Assembly (NCBI GenBank): GCA_963576735.1
Contig: OY755176.1
Location: 12,261,423 to 12,325,422, forward strand
Length of the DNA stretch: 64,000 nt
DNA from: Bedellia somnulentella
Taxonomy: Eukaryota; Arthropoda; Insecta; Lepidoptera; Bedelliidae
Reading direction: 5' to 3'
A program made the translations under genes and the position numbers. Below, one piece after another: positions 12,240-22,116 of this stretch. Numbering within the stretch: position 1 is the stretch's first letter; each line of letters begins with the position of its first letter. The notes under the pieces were generated by a model. The model did no database searches, was not told the DNA's origin, and was given only the letters and a program-made list of their open reading frames with translations.

Positions 12240-12800
12240 AACCTCTGATGTATATTACCGCGGCGACCGCACTCGCTCCACAATTTCGGCCTGACATTGT
12301 GTCATATTGTGGCAAAACTCTATTACATCGCCAGAACACTACTAGTTACATCATTTAGAATGGGCATGAGTTTGTGACTATCCTATGTAGAAATTGAGAT
12401 CATTGTAAATTAAATTGTATTAGGTTTTGAATTTTTTTATAGTGCCATTAAAATTAAGCCCAAACTTCAGAATCAAGTAACATCATTTAGAATGGACATG
12501 AATTTGTGACTTTTCCTATGTAAAAATTGAGTTTATTTTTAAACTCAATTCTGTCAGTTTTTGAATTCTTCCAACGTGTCATTATTTTTAATCACTAAAA
12601 TTTGCATCCGGCTCAAATTATAATATTATATAAATAAATATTTATATTTTATAAAAATATAATGTTATAAGGATTTCACCACTTTACATAACCTCTGATG
12701 TACATTACCGCGGCGAACGCTCTCGCTCCACAATTTCAACCTGACATTGTGTCATATTGTGGCGAAACTGTATTACGACAACGATCAGAATACTACTTGT
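12240..12800. repeat. Region with two direct-repeat pairs
   Basis: Block 1 (about 12239-12325) recurs at about 12690-12776, an offset of ~451 bp. It contains AACCTCTGATGTA, ATTACCGCGGCGA and GACATTGTGTCATATTGTGG. Block 2 (about 12339-12392) recurs at about 12474-12528 (CATCATTTAGAATGG, then TTTGTGAC). The arrangement resembles a mobile element with repeated sub-ends or a decayed tandem array. No coding capacity was found. Confidence 0.7.
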
Positions 12801-13576
12801 TCCAACATTTAAGTTGCACGTGGCTTACGACTTTGGCAGACATTTAGTTTTTTGTACATTTCATTCTGCCGGTATACTGTCATATGAAAATTTTCTAAGG
12901 TGACGTTAGAATTTCACCTCTGGAATTTGCGGTATGCTCAGTATTACAAATGTAATAGTTACATGTACTTTTTTAAGGTAACTCACTCGCATTATGTGTA
13001 ATCATAAAATAAAGAAAAATAATTTTATATTTAAAAAAAAAAAAAATGTTTTTATTATTATTTCACCTTTACACGAGATTGTACAAAAAAGACGAAGATG
13101 ATTTATTTCACACCAATCAGAATTGTGAACATAGAAATTACAAATAGCCAACGAGACCTAACCAAACACACTCAATTTACCAATTAAGTGCTCGATCCAT
13201 TTATTAAACCCTTTACGTTGTTAGCTAAATATTGACTGATCGTTTATTGGTGCTGATTTGTGATAAAATTTTATTTTATTTTGTAAGGTATTGAATATTT
13301 ATGGTTAATTAAAATTCAATCACGATTCTAAAGCATCAAAGAAATCTATGAAAAATATCTGTGTCGCAAAAAAGACTAGAAAAGAAATGGTTTTGATCTA
13401 TTGAGTTAGTTTTGAAAAATGTAGATAGGTGCTAGGTGACTTATAATTATTGTAGATTAAACCTGTAAAACTATTTTAAAAACTATAGAAACGTAATGCA
13501 ATTAAATCACTTTGGCGGTCGTGTACTTATTTACGAACGATTGTTTGGCGCACAACCCATATAGTATATTTCATTA
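12801..13576. other. Unassigned sequence with an A tract
   Basis: A run of about 13 A bases at about 13032-13045 follows AATAAAGAAAAATAATTT. It could be the tail of an old retrotransposed sequence, but nothing upstream is recognisable. Confidence 0.35.
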
Positions 13577-13577
13577 C

Positions 13578-13681
13578 TAGTACGGAATGGCTGTCATTGC
13601 AAAGAGTTCCGACAAATGTCTACCCGAGCCGAAGGCGAGGGTTGACAGTCGGAACGAGTTGCAATGACGGTTCCGTACGTG
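13578..13681. repeat. Imperfect inverted repeat (small fold-back)
   Basis: The left part (GTACGGAATGGCTGTCATTG, then AGAGTTCCGAC) pairs with the right part (GTCGGAACGAGTTGCAATGA, then CGGTTCCGTAC). The CGAGCCGAAGGCGAGGG block lies in the middle. The ORF on the minus strand here is incidental. Confidence 0.7.
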
Positions 13682-13977
13682 TACTGAACGACTATTTTTA
13701 ATACAGTTGCGAAAAAATTAAGCAATTTAACAAAACAACTAAACTCCCAAAGATTATTTCTGGAAAATGGCGACATTTTTTCTTCACTTATTGTGGTAGG
13801 CAAAGGAAACTATGCCCATACAGCCAAGTCTTATGTATAATTTTTTTGTTGATATGAAATGAAAATGAAATTTAATGAGTTATAATGTAATGAAACCTAA
13901 CCTCACTAATTCTATCAAATCATTAAATCAGATATCGAAACAAATTAGTCGATTTTGCCTATTATTTTGTTGTTGTT

Positions 13978-14019
13978 GATTCATGTTAATACGACCTATG
14001 CCACGTATTAACATGAATC
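13978..14019. repeat. Perfect short hairpin, 16-bp arms
   Basis: GATTCATGTTAATACG and its exact reverse complement CGTATTAACATGAATC are separated by about 10 nt. No T tract or promoter suggests a small RNA gene. Confidence 0.8.
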
Positions 14020-14309
14020 ATAAAAACTTCTTTGATTTTTTTAGTAAAATCTTTATGGTTGGTTTTTCTTTAAAATAGACATTATTTTGACAGTTGGGAA
14101 AGAAAACGCACTAGTGCGGGAAAGGTAAAGAAAAAGCACGAGTGTGTAATAGCCCACTTCCCGAACGCTATACGTCCCTGTAATACGCCACTTTTTGAGC
14201 AATTGTATTAAAAATTTATTTTTTTGTAATAAAACCAAAAAAATTTACAGAAAACATAATTTACCCACTAAATAATAGTAAAACCTAATGAAGTATGATT
14301 TAAATGTTT

Positions 14310-14512
14310 TTGTTCATGAAAACCTCATGTGGGGATTATTAAACACTACTTAAAAAAGTGTAAAAGAAACAAAGGATAGAAGAATTTTGCGCTGGCAGTC
14401 ATTGACACGGTAGCTCAATTGGCAGAGCAACGAGGGCCTATACCCGAGGTCGCGGGTTCGTTTCCCGCCTGTGTCAAAATTTTTCTTTCCTTTATTTATT
14501 CTTGATTTACTA
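14310..14512 (+). mobile_element. SINE D (tRNA-like element), copy 1
   Basis: The core 14405-14476 is tRNA-shaped. A 7-bp acceptor (GACACGG/CTGTGTC), a D arm with A box TAGCTCAATTGG and a T arm GCGGG/CCCGC around B box GGTTCGTTTCC are present. The anticodon arm does not pair well. Upstream sequence (TTCATGAAAACCTCATGTGG) and downstream sequence (TTTTTCTTTCCTTTATTTAT) are shared with 22999-23155, and the downstream part also with 37470-37550. That marks it as a dispersed element, not a single tRNA gene. Confidence 0.65.
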
Positions 14513-14931
14513 ATGAAATATGATTTTCGAACATCGTTCTAATCATCCATGACTGCTGCAATATGGAAGTTTCCTAAAGTTACGTGTACGTTTTATTAAC
14601 GTTTTTAATCATAGTCATAAATAACCCTTGGAAATAATTACTTGGGGTTCATATTTTATTATACGATGAAAATCTGATCCTCATAATTCTACTCCTATTA
14701 ATATAAGCTTATTAAACATTTTCAACATAAAAATGCAACATAACATACACATATCTCAAGCTGTTAGTCCCCAGTGGTGTAGGCAGACTATCGTAATTCT
14801 ATATCCTGTGTAATTTTAATCCTAAATTAAATAAACAGGTATCACTATCAGGCGATGTTATATTTTATTTGTCTCCTGGGTCTTTTCATTGCAGAAAATT
14901 GAAAAAATAGTTAGGTGTATTCACAGGGTAT
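14513..14931. other. Unassigned sequence
   Basis: AT-rich. A degraded trace of the LINE 3' end may occur at about 14750-14795 (AGTCCCCAGTGGTGTAGGCAG). Nothing else was seen. Confidence 0.3.
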
Positions 14932-15202
14932 ATTAAGGGCCGGCGCTCACTGCCGGCATGGCATGGCAAAGGATTTCGGTACAGATACAGCATTTTTAAT
15001 CTTATTGCCATGCGTACAGAATTCATTTTGACACAACGATGCCGAGGGAGGCCGCGGTAGGACAGAACGTCGGCATCGTTGTGTCAAAATGAAGTAAAAT
15101 GAATTCTATACTCATGGTAATAAGATTAAAAATGCTATATCTGTACCGAAATCCTTTGCCATGCCATGCCATGCCATGCCGGCAGTCAGCGCTGGCCCTA
15201 AG
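14932..15202. mobile_element. Fold-back MITE-like element with ~115-bp arms
   Basis: The left arm (about 14936-15052) and right arm (about 15068-15198) are inverted copies. Both carry the blocks GGCATGGCA, AGGATTTCGGTACAGAT, TTTTTAATCTTATT and ATTTTGACACAACGATGCCG. The ends read TTAAGGGCC on the left and GGCCCTAAGG on the right. An extra ATGCC tandem expands the right arm. A TTAA-type target is possible, which would suggest a piggyBac-like origin, but the right boundary reads CTAAGG and does not settle it. No transposase is present. Confidence 0.75.
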
Positions 15203-15532
15203 GTGTAAACATTGTCAAGTACAGTAATTAAGGAACCGATAACTCATATTTCAAGTCAGCATTTCATTTCTCAAAAATTTTGCAAAATGTAGTAGGCACA
15301 GACGAAATATTTACATTTGAAACTATCTCGATCACTCTCTGTATTAAGGTATCTCCTAGTCTTCTCTGAATTGAATAAAATGAATGCATTAGTTTTTGCA
15401 TAATTTCATTTTCTCTGCTCATAAGAAATAATGTATCATTATACAAGCTTGCCCGTTAATGTTACTTTACCATACCACTCAACAAAAAGTATTAAAAAAA
15501 AACTTTTAATTATACTTATAAAAAATTACGAT
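15203..15532. other. Unassigned sequence
   Basis: The 60-residue minus-strand open frame at 15264-15446 has no domain signature. Nothing else was seen. Confidence 0.35.
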
Positions 15533-16062
15533 ACTTTATTTGTACCATCATGTCCCCTAACAACTTCCAAATGTGCCTGAGGAGATTATAGCTCTGAAGC
15601 TCTGACTGCCTTTGACGACAGCTTATTCCGTTTATCCACCCTAAAACAGCCTCCCTAAGTCAGAAACTCGGAAACGCGTGTCCTTCAATCCACCCTAAAC
15701 AGGGTGGATTGAAGGTCACGCGTAATAATACGTAACAATTCGTAATAATATGTTTATGTAATATGTTTTTTAAAATAACTGATGTGACAAATGAAACCAT
15801 AACAAGGAAGAAACTGCTAACAAAAAAGTGACAAATTAAAACTTAGGGCCTTTTTTCTGTAAATGACAGTACGTAGGCAGGGTAGAAAATCGGAAGAAAC
15901 ATATATATGCATTACGGATATCCACCCCGTTCAGGGTGGATAGAAGGACACGCGTTAACGAATATGCGCCTTAGGGTGGCTGTTTTAGGGTGGATATACG
16001 GAATAAGCCTAGACGACCTTTGGGATTTATGGCCGTGAGTATATATATATGTATGCAAAGTG
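15533..16062 (+). mobile_element. SINE B copy split by a fold-back element
   Basis: The SINE B 3' half (ACTTTATTTGTACCATCATG, then GCTCTGAAGCTCTGACTGCC) is interrupted at 15619 and resumes at about 16012 (ACCTTTGGGATTTATGGCCG, then the tail). The head of this copy is missing or unrecognisable. Confidence 0.75.
15620..16011. mobile_element. 392-bp fold-back MITE inserted in SINE B
   Basis: The terminal inverted repeats begin AGCTTATTCCGTTTATCCAC on the left and AGGCTTATTCCGTATATCCA on the right (minus strand). They continue through CCTAAAACAGCC and an ACGCGTGTCCTTC block, about 90 bp per side. The direct repeat GACGAC at 15614-15619 and 16012-16017 is a candidate target-site duplication. Near the left end is a second hairpin (about 15673-15718) built from the same CCACCCT/AGGGTGG motif. 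No coding capacity was seen. Confidence 0.8.
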
Positions 16063-16710
16063 GTTAGCGTTCTTTATTAACCACCAAGTCGATTTTATGG
16101 AAATTTTTACAATCAGTTTGACACAACTTTAATCTACTTTTAAATTCTGTAAACAACTTTGGTCTCAAGCTATTCTAGGGTGGTATAAATTATTCAAGGG
16201 TGGATAATTGAGTTAAGTTTCCTAGATGTGCATTAAATTGGAAATGTCAAGCCGGACAGTCGTAAGTAAGACGAATAGCGGTCAAGACTGAGGCAGTCAA
16301 GTGGAGTTGGGTTGACTAGTACCTCAGTTTCGCACTTGAGCACGTCTATCAGCCAAATGACCTCTCACGGCAAGGATATCGAATCCAGCATTTAGCAAGT
16401 GGTTCGGAACGAAGGACATTTAAAAAAATATTAAGGATGAAATACACAAAAACATAAACTTTTATACTGCTACTGTTATTAAATCAAAGAATTATACCTT
16501 ATTAATTTATTTATGGGCTACACGTTGCCTATTCCTGAGTAACGTACGATACGGCTAAAAAATCTAGCACTTTTGAACGATTTCATAAAGTTGGTATTCA
16601 AACTAAATTGTTACTCTTTTCCAATTCTGCTACAGGTGGCTGACGATCACAACTGCTGCAGATTTTTGCTTTCATTTTTCAAAACAGACTTTCATGATTA
16701 TAGATTATAA
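16063..16710. other. Unassigned sequence with AGGGTGG motifs
   Basis: CTAGGGTGGTATAAA and AAGGGTGGATAATTG (about 16176-16211) echo the end motif of the neighbouring fold-back element. They may mark a related decayed copy. The GC-richer stretch 16250-16425 was not identified. Confidence 0.4.
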
Positions 16711-17238
16711 AAATTAATAGTTTAAAAAACACTAAAAAACACGCTTTTATAAGTGCACTTAAAAGTCAAAAATAAATTACGGGTCGTTCAAGTTGTCTCT
16801 ATTTCTGAGCTGAAGTGTAAACTATGTGCTTTTAATTATAATATTTGATTGTAAAAGCGTGGGGCGCTGGAAAAGGAAAGATTTTTAGTTTACCTTGCTA
16901 AGAAATCAAGTTAAGCGATGTTTCGGGAAGCAAGTTACAGAGATCGGCACTCTAACTAGAGTTGCAGCACCACTAGTTGGAGGCTCTATATTAAACAGTC
17001 TGTTCAAAGTACTAGTCAACAGTGGCAAAATGTAGAGTTCTTGTTCGTGTATTTGTTTACAAGAAAGTTTTTCCTGCTCCAGCGCCCCACGCTTTTACAA
17101 TCAAATATTATAATTAAAAGCACATAGTTTACACTTCAGCTCAGAAATAGAGACAACTTGAACGACCCGTAATTTATTTTTGACTTTTAAGTGCACTTAT
17201 AAAAGCGTGTTTTTTAGTGTTTTTTAAACTATTAATTT
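16711..17238. mobile_element. Large fold-back element, ~165-bp arms
   Basis: The left arm (16711-about 16875) and right arm (about 17071-17238) are near-identical inverted copies. They start with AAATTAATAGTTTAAAAAAC and pass through TAAGTGCACTT, GGGTCGTTCAAGTTGTCTC and AAAAGCGTGGGGCGCTGG. About 190 bp of unpaired sequence lies between them. No target duplication could be defined, and no transposase frame is present. Confidence 0.8.
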
Positions 17239-17334
17239 ATTTTATGCTTTTTAGTCTTTGCTAATGGCATATTTTAAACATTTATTAATTTATCATCATA
17301 TATTCAGTTTATTACTCTTCGATATACATCGTAT

Positions 17335-17687
17335 CGTAGTAGCGCCTGTAGCTCAGTTGGACTGATGTGATCGTATTTACAAGTTAAGCAACGCGAGCTG
17401 CGGTCCGTCCACGGATGGGTAACCGCCTAGTGGTATTTATCTCGGGCGCTACCGTGCTTCGCAAGGCACGTAAAGCCGTTGGTGCCGGTTGTTATTGTAA
17501 GTTAGCAGTCGTGAAGCTTTGTCAGAGACCCAAACGGGCGGCTTGATAACATCTAACGGTAAGGTGACCACTAGCCTTACAAACCTCCACCAACCCGGCT
17601 GGCCCCCGTGGTGAAGTATGGCTAATATCTTCCTCACGCAAGAGACCCGTGCCCAGCAGTGCAGTGGGACGTTATGGGTTGGTAACG
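17335..17687 (+). mobile_element. SINE E with a 5S-rRNA-like head and LINE-like 3' end
   Basis: It starts with a tRNA-like A box (TAGCTCAGTTGG at about 17350). About 17370-17445 resembles the internal control region of 5S rRNA (GATC, then AAGTTAAGCA, then GGATGGGTAACCGCC). The 3' part (ACCCGTGCCCAGCAGTG, then GTGGGACGTTATGGGTTGG) is like the 3' ends of lepidopteran LINEs as I recall them. A perfect 11-bp direct repeat (ATACATCGTAT) at 17324-17334 and 17688-17698 shows it was inserted as a unit. Confidence 0.75.
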
Positions 17688-17706
17688 ATACATCGTATGC
17701 TAATAT

Positions 17707-18240
17707 TCATAATGAAGTTCCAGTTCAAATCTTCCGGCTCCATCATCAGATCAGTTTGATAGTACCATATTATTGTATTCAGACCTTGAAACCTAATCGT
17801 GGTCAAACTTCATTTCGTGGTCAAAGTTCATTACAAGACCTTTCTAACAAGTCCAAATACGGCTATAATACGATCATCCATCATTAAGTTCCAGTTAATA
17901 TCTTCCGGCTCCATCATCAGATGAGCTCGACAGTACCATATTATTGTATTCAGACCTTAAAACCTAATCGTGGTCAAGGTTCATTACAAGACCTTTCTAA
18001 CAAGTCCAAACACGGCTATGATACGATATTTCATCATGGAATGCTAGTGCCTATCTTCCGGCTTCATCATCAGACCTTGAAACCTAATCATGGTCAACGT
18101 TCATTACAAGACCTTTTTAACAAGTCCAAACACGGCTATGATACGACCATCCATCATGAAGTTCCAGTTCATATCTTCCGGCTCCATCATCAGATCAGCT
18201 CGACAGTACCATATTATTGTATTGTCATCGAAATCACATA
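17707..18240 (+). repeat. Four imperfect tandem units of 120-175 bp
   Basis: The units start near 17711, 17886, 18040 and 18159. Each contains CTTCCGGCTCCATCATCAGA, and the first three also contain CATTACAAGACCTTT and AACAAGTCCAAA. Units differ by internal deletions. An open frame runs through part of the array only because unit lengths happen to keep phase. It probably belongs to the same interspersed family as 18645-19170, which also shows TCTGATGATGG motifs. Confidence 0.7.
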
Positions 18241-18440
18241 CAACTGCCAATTTTCATAACGCTATGACCTTTAGAAGATGGTTAAATTAGTTTTCTTAGA
18301 TTTGATTACATAGTTACATACATACAGGTCGACCTAATAAAAGCGTGTTAATTAAAACAACTATTCATTAACGTCGTGCTTTAAAAACCAAAAATAAAAT
18401 TTCCGAAAATATACTTATGCTTATTTTATTCACAAATTGC

Positions 18441-18636
18441 AAACGTTCACACCGTATGTCTCCTAAGAGATTGGCAGAGGTACTAATACTTCTGAATATC
18501 ACGTGACATTATCACGTGGTGTTCAGAGTACCCACGTTTTGCTTGGACAGTGTACTTACGTGATAAGGGGCAGGATTATCCCGTTTTATTCGAATATACT
18601 GTCAAGAGACAAAGTACAACTTAGCCATGTGGGTTT
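18441..18636 (-). mobile_element. SINE A copy, 3' half
   Basis: It runs from the GGTGTGAACGTT end through AGGTACTAATACTTCTGAA to AGTACAACTTAGCCATGTGG. The tRNA-like head is missing, so it is 5'-truncated or was cut by the repeat that follows. Confidence 0.8.
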
Positions 18637-18639
18637 TAT

Positions 18640-19170
18640 TAGTTTTTAACCGACTTCAAAAAAAGGAGTGTTCTCAATGCGACCGTTTATTTTTTTGATA
18701 TTTTTTTATATTTGATCACCGATTACTTCGCCATTTACGAACCGATTTTGATTATTATTTTTTTATTAGAAAGAAGATACTCCCAGAATAGTACCGTACA
18801 GTAGTATGATGAGGATATCAGGGTCTGATGATGGGATCCTGGAGGAACCGAGGGGAACCCTAAAATTTTGTAGGCACATGTACCGCGTTTTACATATTTT
18901 CTGAAGTTATATTGGCATTTGCTTCTGAAAATCATAATGTTATGCTGCTGAGCTGATAATGGAATGTGTAGGTCCTCAATTACTAGGAGTTAAGAAATAG
19001 TTCTTTCAACATTCATATATGGATTTATACTCCTCTTCGTAGCTTTTATGAAGAGAAGTACAGGTTCACTAAACATTTCTTCTGTTATGTTATTGTTACC
19101 GAGAAAGTACCATGAGACCAGGATCTGATGATGGCATCTCACGAAATCGAGGGGAACTGTTAAAACTCAC
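18640..19170 (+). repeat. Interspersed repeat starting AACCGACTTCAAAAAAAGGA
   Basis: I recall a similar start, followed by CCGATTACTTCGCC-like and TCTGATGATGGGATCC-like blocks, as a common lepidopteran intron repeat. A reverse-oriented end of the same family is at 27641-27690. The block TCTGATGATGG occurs twice, near 18830 and 19122. Whether it is a Helitron-type or LINE-derived sequence cannot be told from this copy. Confidence 0.5.
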
Positions 19171-19337
19171 AACGGTGACTTGTTGATGTTTGAGCTTAAT
19201 TAATTTATATTAATGTGCATATTACACTTTGGTGGGTTTTGTTGTGACTGTTACTAAGAGTGATGATGAGGAAGAAGGGCAGGCGAGGAAACGTCTCAAC
19301 ATTTTACAGTACCTAACTCGTAGTTAGACATTATATT

Positions 19338-19596
19338 TTGCTGTGTAGTGTCGGCATAGAATAACACTACCCCATTTCTTCCGGTGGGTGTACGTAAGAG
19401 GCGACTAACGGATTTGGAGCTTTTAAGGGATTTTTGGGCGATGTGGTTGGAGACCCATCACCGAAAACCTTTATTTTACCATATTTTCCCCACTAAAATT
19501 TCCAAACGTGCCTGAGGAATTTCTAATTCCTTAGCTCTGGCTACCCCTTCTAGGGATTTATAGCCGTGAGCATATGTATGTATGTATGTATGTGTA
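19338..19596 (+). mobile_element. SINE B copy, complete
   Basis: Head TGTAGTGTCGGCATAGAATA, the GGAGACCCATCACCGAAAAC block, and tail GCCGTGAGCATATGTATG followed by further GTAT repeats. Confidence 0.85.
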
Positions 19597-19660
19597 TTTC
19601 TATCCAAGAGAACTTTGCCCCCTATGTTATGAATACGTCTTAAAGCAAGTTTCATGATGA

Positions 19661-20095
19661 TAACCGTGATAGCTCAGTGCAGACTACTATGGTCCAAATC
19701 CCGGGTCAGGCCTACCCAAATTTGTCTTTTCTAAAGGCATAGGTGTTAATTTATCATGATAGTTAACGTGTAGTGTCGGCTTAGAATAGCACTACCCCAT
19801 TTCTTCCGGTGGGTGTAGGTAAGAGGCGACTAACGGTATTGGGGTTTTTAAGGGATTTTTGGGCGATGCGGTTGGAGACCCATCACCAACAACCTTTATT
19901 TTACCATCTTCTACCCACTCAACTTTCCAAAAGTGGCTAAGGAATTTCTGATTCCTTAGCTCTGGCTACCCCTTCTAGGGATTTACAGCCGTGTGTATAT
20001 GTATGTATATATGTATGTATGATTGTTAACGATGAGGGAAAAAATCGTGGGGAAACCCACACGGCTTAGTTGTACTTAGTCATGTGACAGCGTAT
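19661..20095 (+). mobile_element. SINE A copy split by SINE B
   Basis: SINE A head and body at 19661-19768 (GATAGCTCAGTG, GTCCAAATCCCGGGTC) resume at 20021 (GATTGTTAACGATGAGGG) after a SINE B insertion. The rest of the body ends near 20095. Confidence 0.85.
19769..20020 (+). mobile_element. SINE B copy nested in SINE A
   Basis: A complete 252-bp copy. The flanking SINE A sequence is duplicated as GATAGTTAACG (19758-19768) and GATTGTTAACG (20021-20031), an 11-bp target duplication with one difference. It fixes the order of activity: SINE A first, SINE B later. Confidence 0.9.
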
Positions 20096-20523
20096 ATTTT
20101 AAATAAAAATCATAAGCCCACAACATCTTCTCGCTGCTCAGTTTTCTCAAAACATATATTTTATACCCAACTTAATGGGAGGGTGTCAGTTAACGAGTGA
20201 AAGCAACAGAATGCTTTTAAAACAATTTGTTAAGTCACTAAATGCAATAAACAGCTGTTCAAAACAGCAACAAGTATTAAAAGTTAGATCCCATTATTTC
20301 ACCGAGCGAATTTACGCCTCAGAATAAGAATGCTAATTGTTCCGTTTGCAGCTTAGGTTATGAATGTTTTGTTTTATTAAAATCCTTGCAAGATATTTAA
20401 AGACTTAATATTGGTAATTATATAAAAAAAAAATATACGGACTTATACTACACAGATTAAGTTAGCCCCAAACTAAGTATGACTTGTATTATGGGATACT
20501 AACTCAACGATATATTTAATATT

Positions 20524-20772
20524 TCCGTGTAGTGTCGGCTTAGAATAACACTACCCCATTTCTACCCGTGGGTGATCGTAAGAGGTGACTAAGGTATAGG
20601 GGCTTTTTAAGTGGTTTTTGGGCGATTTGGTTGGAGACCCGTCACCAAAAACATTTATTATTACCATCTTTTCCCCACTCAACTTCCAAAAGTGGCTGAG
20701 AAATTTCTCATTCCAAAGCTCTGGCTACCCCGTTAAGGGATTTATAGCCGTGAGTATATGTATGTATGTATG
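20524..20772 (+). mobile_element. SINE B copy nested in SINE C
   Basis: A complete copy flanked by a 13-bp target duplication (TATATTTAATATT) at 20511-20523 and 20773-20785. Confidence 0.88.
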
Positions 20773-20913
20773 TATATTTAATATTATATAATACACATAT
20801 AAATAACATCCAAGACTAAAAAAACAATCATATATGCTCAACACATAAAGGTTACTCTTAAAAGTGATCGAACCCCCAATCTCCGGACCGAAAAGCTAGT
20901 CACCTACCAACTT

Positions 20914-22098
20914 TCGCAAGTTACATGAAGGACAGAATGCAATATGTAGAGTGGGTTGAATTTAAAAGTGAGTCATATTTTACTAGATCTGGCGTTAGCC
21001 AGGGTTCAAACCTTGGCCCATTACTATTTATTCTGATGATAAACGACCTACCATCAGTAGTAAAATATGCTTCAAGTCTATTATTTGCGGATGACCTCAA
21101 ATTATACCAACAAATTAGGTCTCAAAGTGACTGTATTAGACTGCAAGAGGACATTGATAGAATAGAAAAGTGGAGTATAGATAACAAGCTGCAATTTAAC
21201 AAATCCAAATGTGCAGTGATATCCTTCACTAGGGCATTAACACCTATCCAGCAGGAGTATGTCATTGGGGGTTCATCCATGGTCAGGGTCACTGAAGTTA
21301 AAGATCTAGGGGTTAAATTTTGTGATAAATTGCATTTTAGGGAACATATTGTCAATATTTCTAAAAAGGCTTTTGGTCAGTTAGGTTTTATTCTGCGCAA
21401 TGTGCGAAATTTTACTAATATTAAAGCTATTGTAGCATTATACAATGCTTTAGTTAGAAGTAATTTGGAATTTAATGCACTTGTCTGGTCCCCTCATGAA
21501 ATTAAATATAGTCTTATGTTGGAACGAATACAGAATAAATTTGTAAGGTATCTATATCTCAAATACTATGGGGCATACCCATTTTACCCACTTAACTACC
21601 CAACTCTATTTGTGTTGGGTATGGTAGGATATACTGAGCTGAGGGTTAGGAGACAGCTTTCTTTAGTGTTGTACCTATTCAAAGTGCTCAGAGGTAAGTT
21701 AGACAATCCAGTTGTACTGGAGCAGCTTCGCCTCAACATACCAGACAGGTACATGGGTCGTAGGCGACGACCTGCCCTATTGGCTGTACCGTTCGCACGC
21801 ACCAAGCTACTAGGGGAGGCTCCAGTCACTCGGGCTCTTAGTACATTAAATTTAATTGCTGAGGATGTAGACTTGTTTTGGTGTACTCTGAATGAATTCA
21901 CAATAGTAGCAATGAACATAATTTGCTACAAGTGAAGAAATTACATATGTGTTAGAATAAGTTATTTTTTATTAATGTTAATAATTTATTATGAATGTAT
22001 TTTATAAGATTTTATGTTTTCCGATGCCATTGCATTAGGCTGTGCCTGTAATGATGGTTATCATGTATGAATAAATAAATAAATAAATAAATAAAATA
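20914..22098 (+). mobile_element. 5'-truncated Jockey/CR1-like LINE
   Basis: It begins inside the reverse transcriptase domain and ends with AATAAATAAATAAATAAAT-type repeats. AACTT is present on both sides (20909-20913 and 22099-22103), a possible short target duplication. SINE C sequence resumes directly after the tail. Confidence 0.75.
20925..21935 (+). pseudogene. Partial reverse transcriptase ORF (336 codons) of the truncated LINE
   Basis: The frame continues upstream of the ATG at 20925 to the truncation point, so this is not a natural start. RT motifs in order are SGVSQGSNLGPLLFILMIND (about residues 22-41, the SQG..LGPLLF block), then LLFADDLKLY (about 53-62), which holds the FADD catalytic pair of motif C. 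A thumb-like C-terminal region with LGVKFCDKL follows. Endonuclease, gag-like ORF and the first RT motifs are absent, so the copy cannot mobilise itself. The long uninterrupted frame suggests a recent insertion. Confidence 0.85.
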
Positions 22099-22116
22099 AA
22101 CTTGGCCACGGACGTA

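Larger units (their letters stand above)
20425..22116 (-). mobile_element. SINE C copy carrying two younger insertions
   Basis: SINE C pieces lie at about 20425-20523, 20773-20913 and 22099-22116. On the minus strand the tRNA-like head region reads GGTGACTAGCTTTTCGGTCC, and the body contains TAGTTTGGGGCTAACTTAAT. A SINE B (20524-20772) and a Jockey/CR1-like LINE (20914-22098) split it. Confidence 0.75.

Noticed and set aside
14403..14476. A functional tRNA gene
   Set aside because: Acceptor, D and T arms look good, but the anticodon arm does not form a proper 5-bp stem. The surrounding sequence recurs at other sites with target duplications, so it is treated as a mobile tRNA-like element.
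17921..18259. 112-residue open frame with repeated peptides
   Set aside because: The repetition comes from imperfect tandem DNA units. Unit lengths differ, other frames are equally open, and the region is typical of interspersed repeats.
21596..21919. Antisense open frame of 107 residues
   Set aside because: Lies opposite the reverse transcriptase ORF of the truncated LINE and has no domain.
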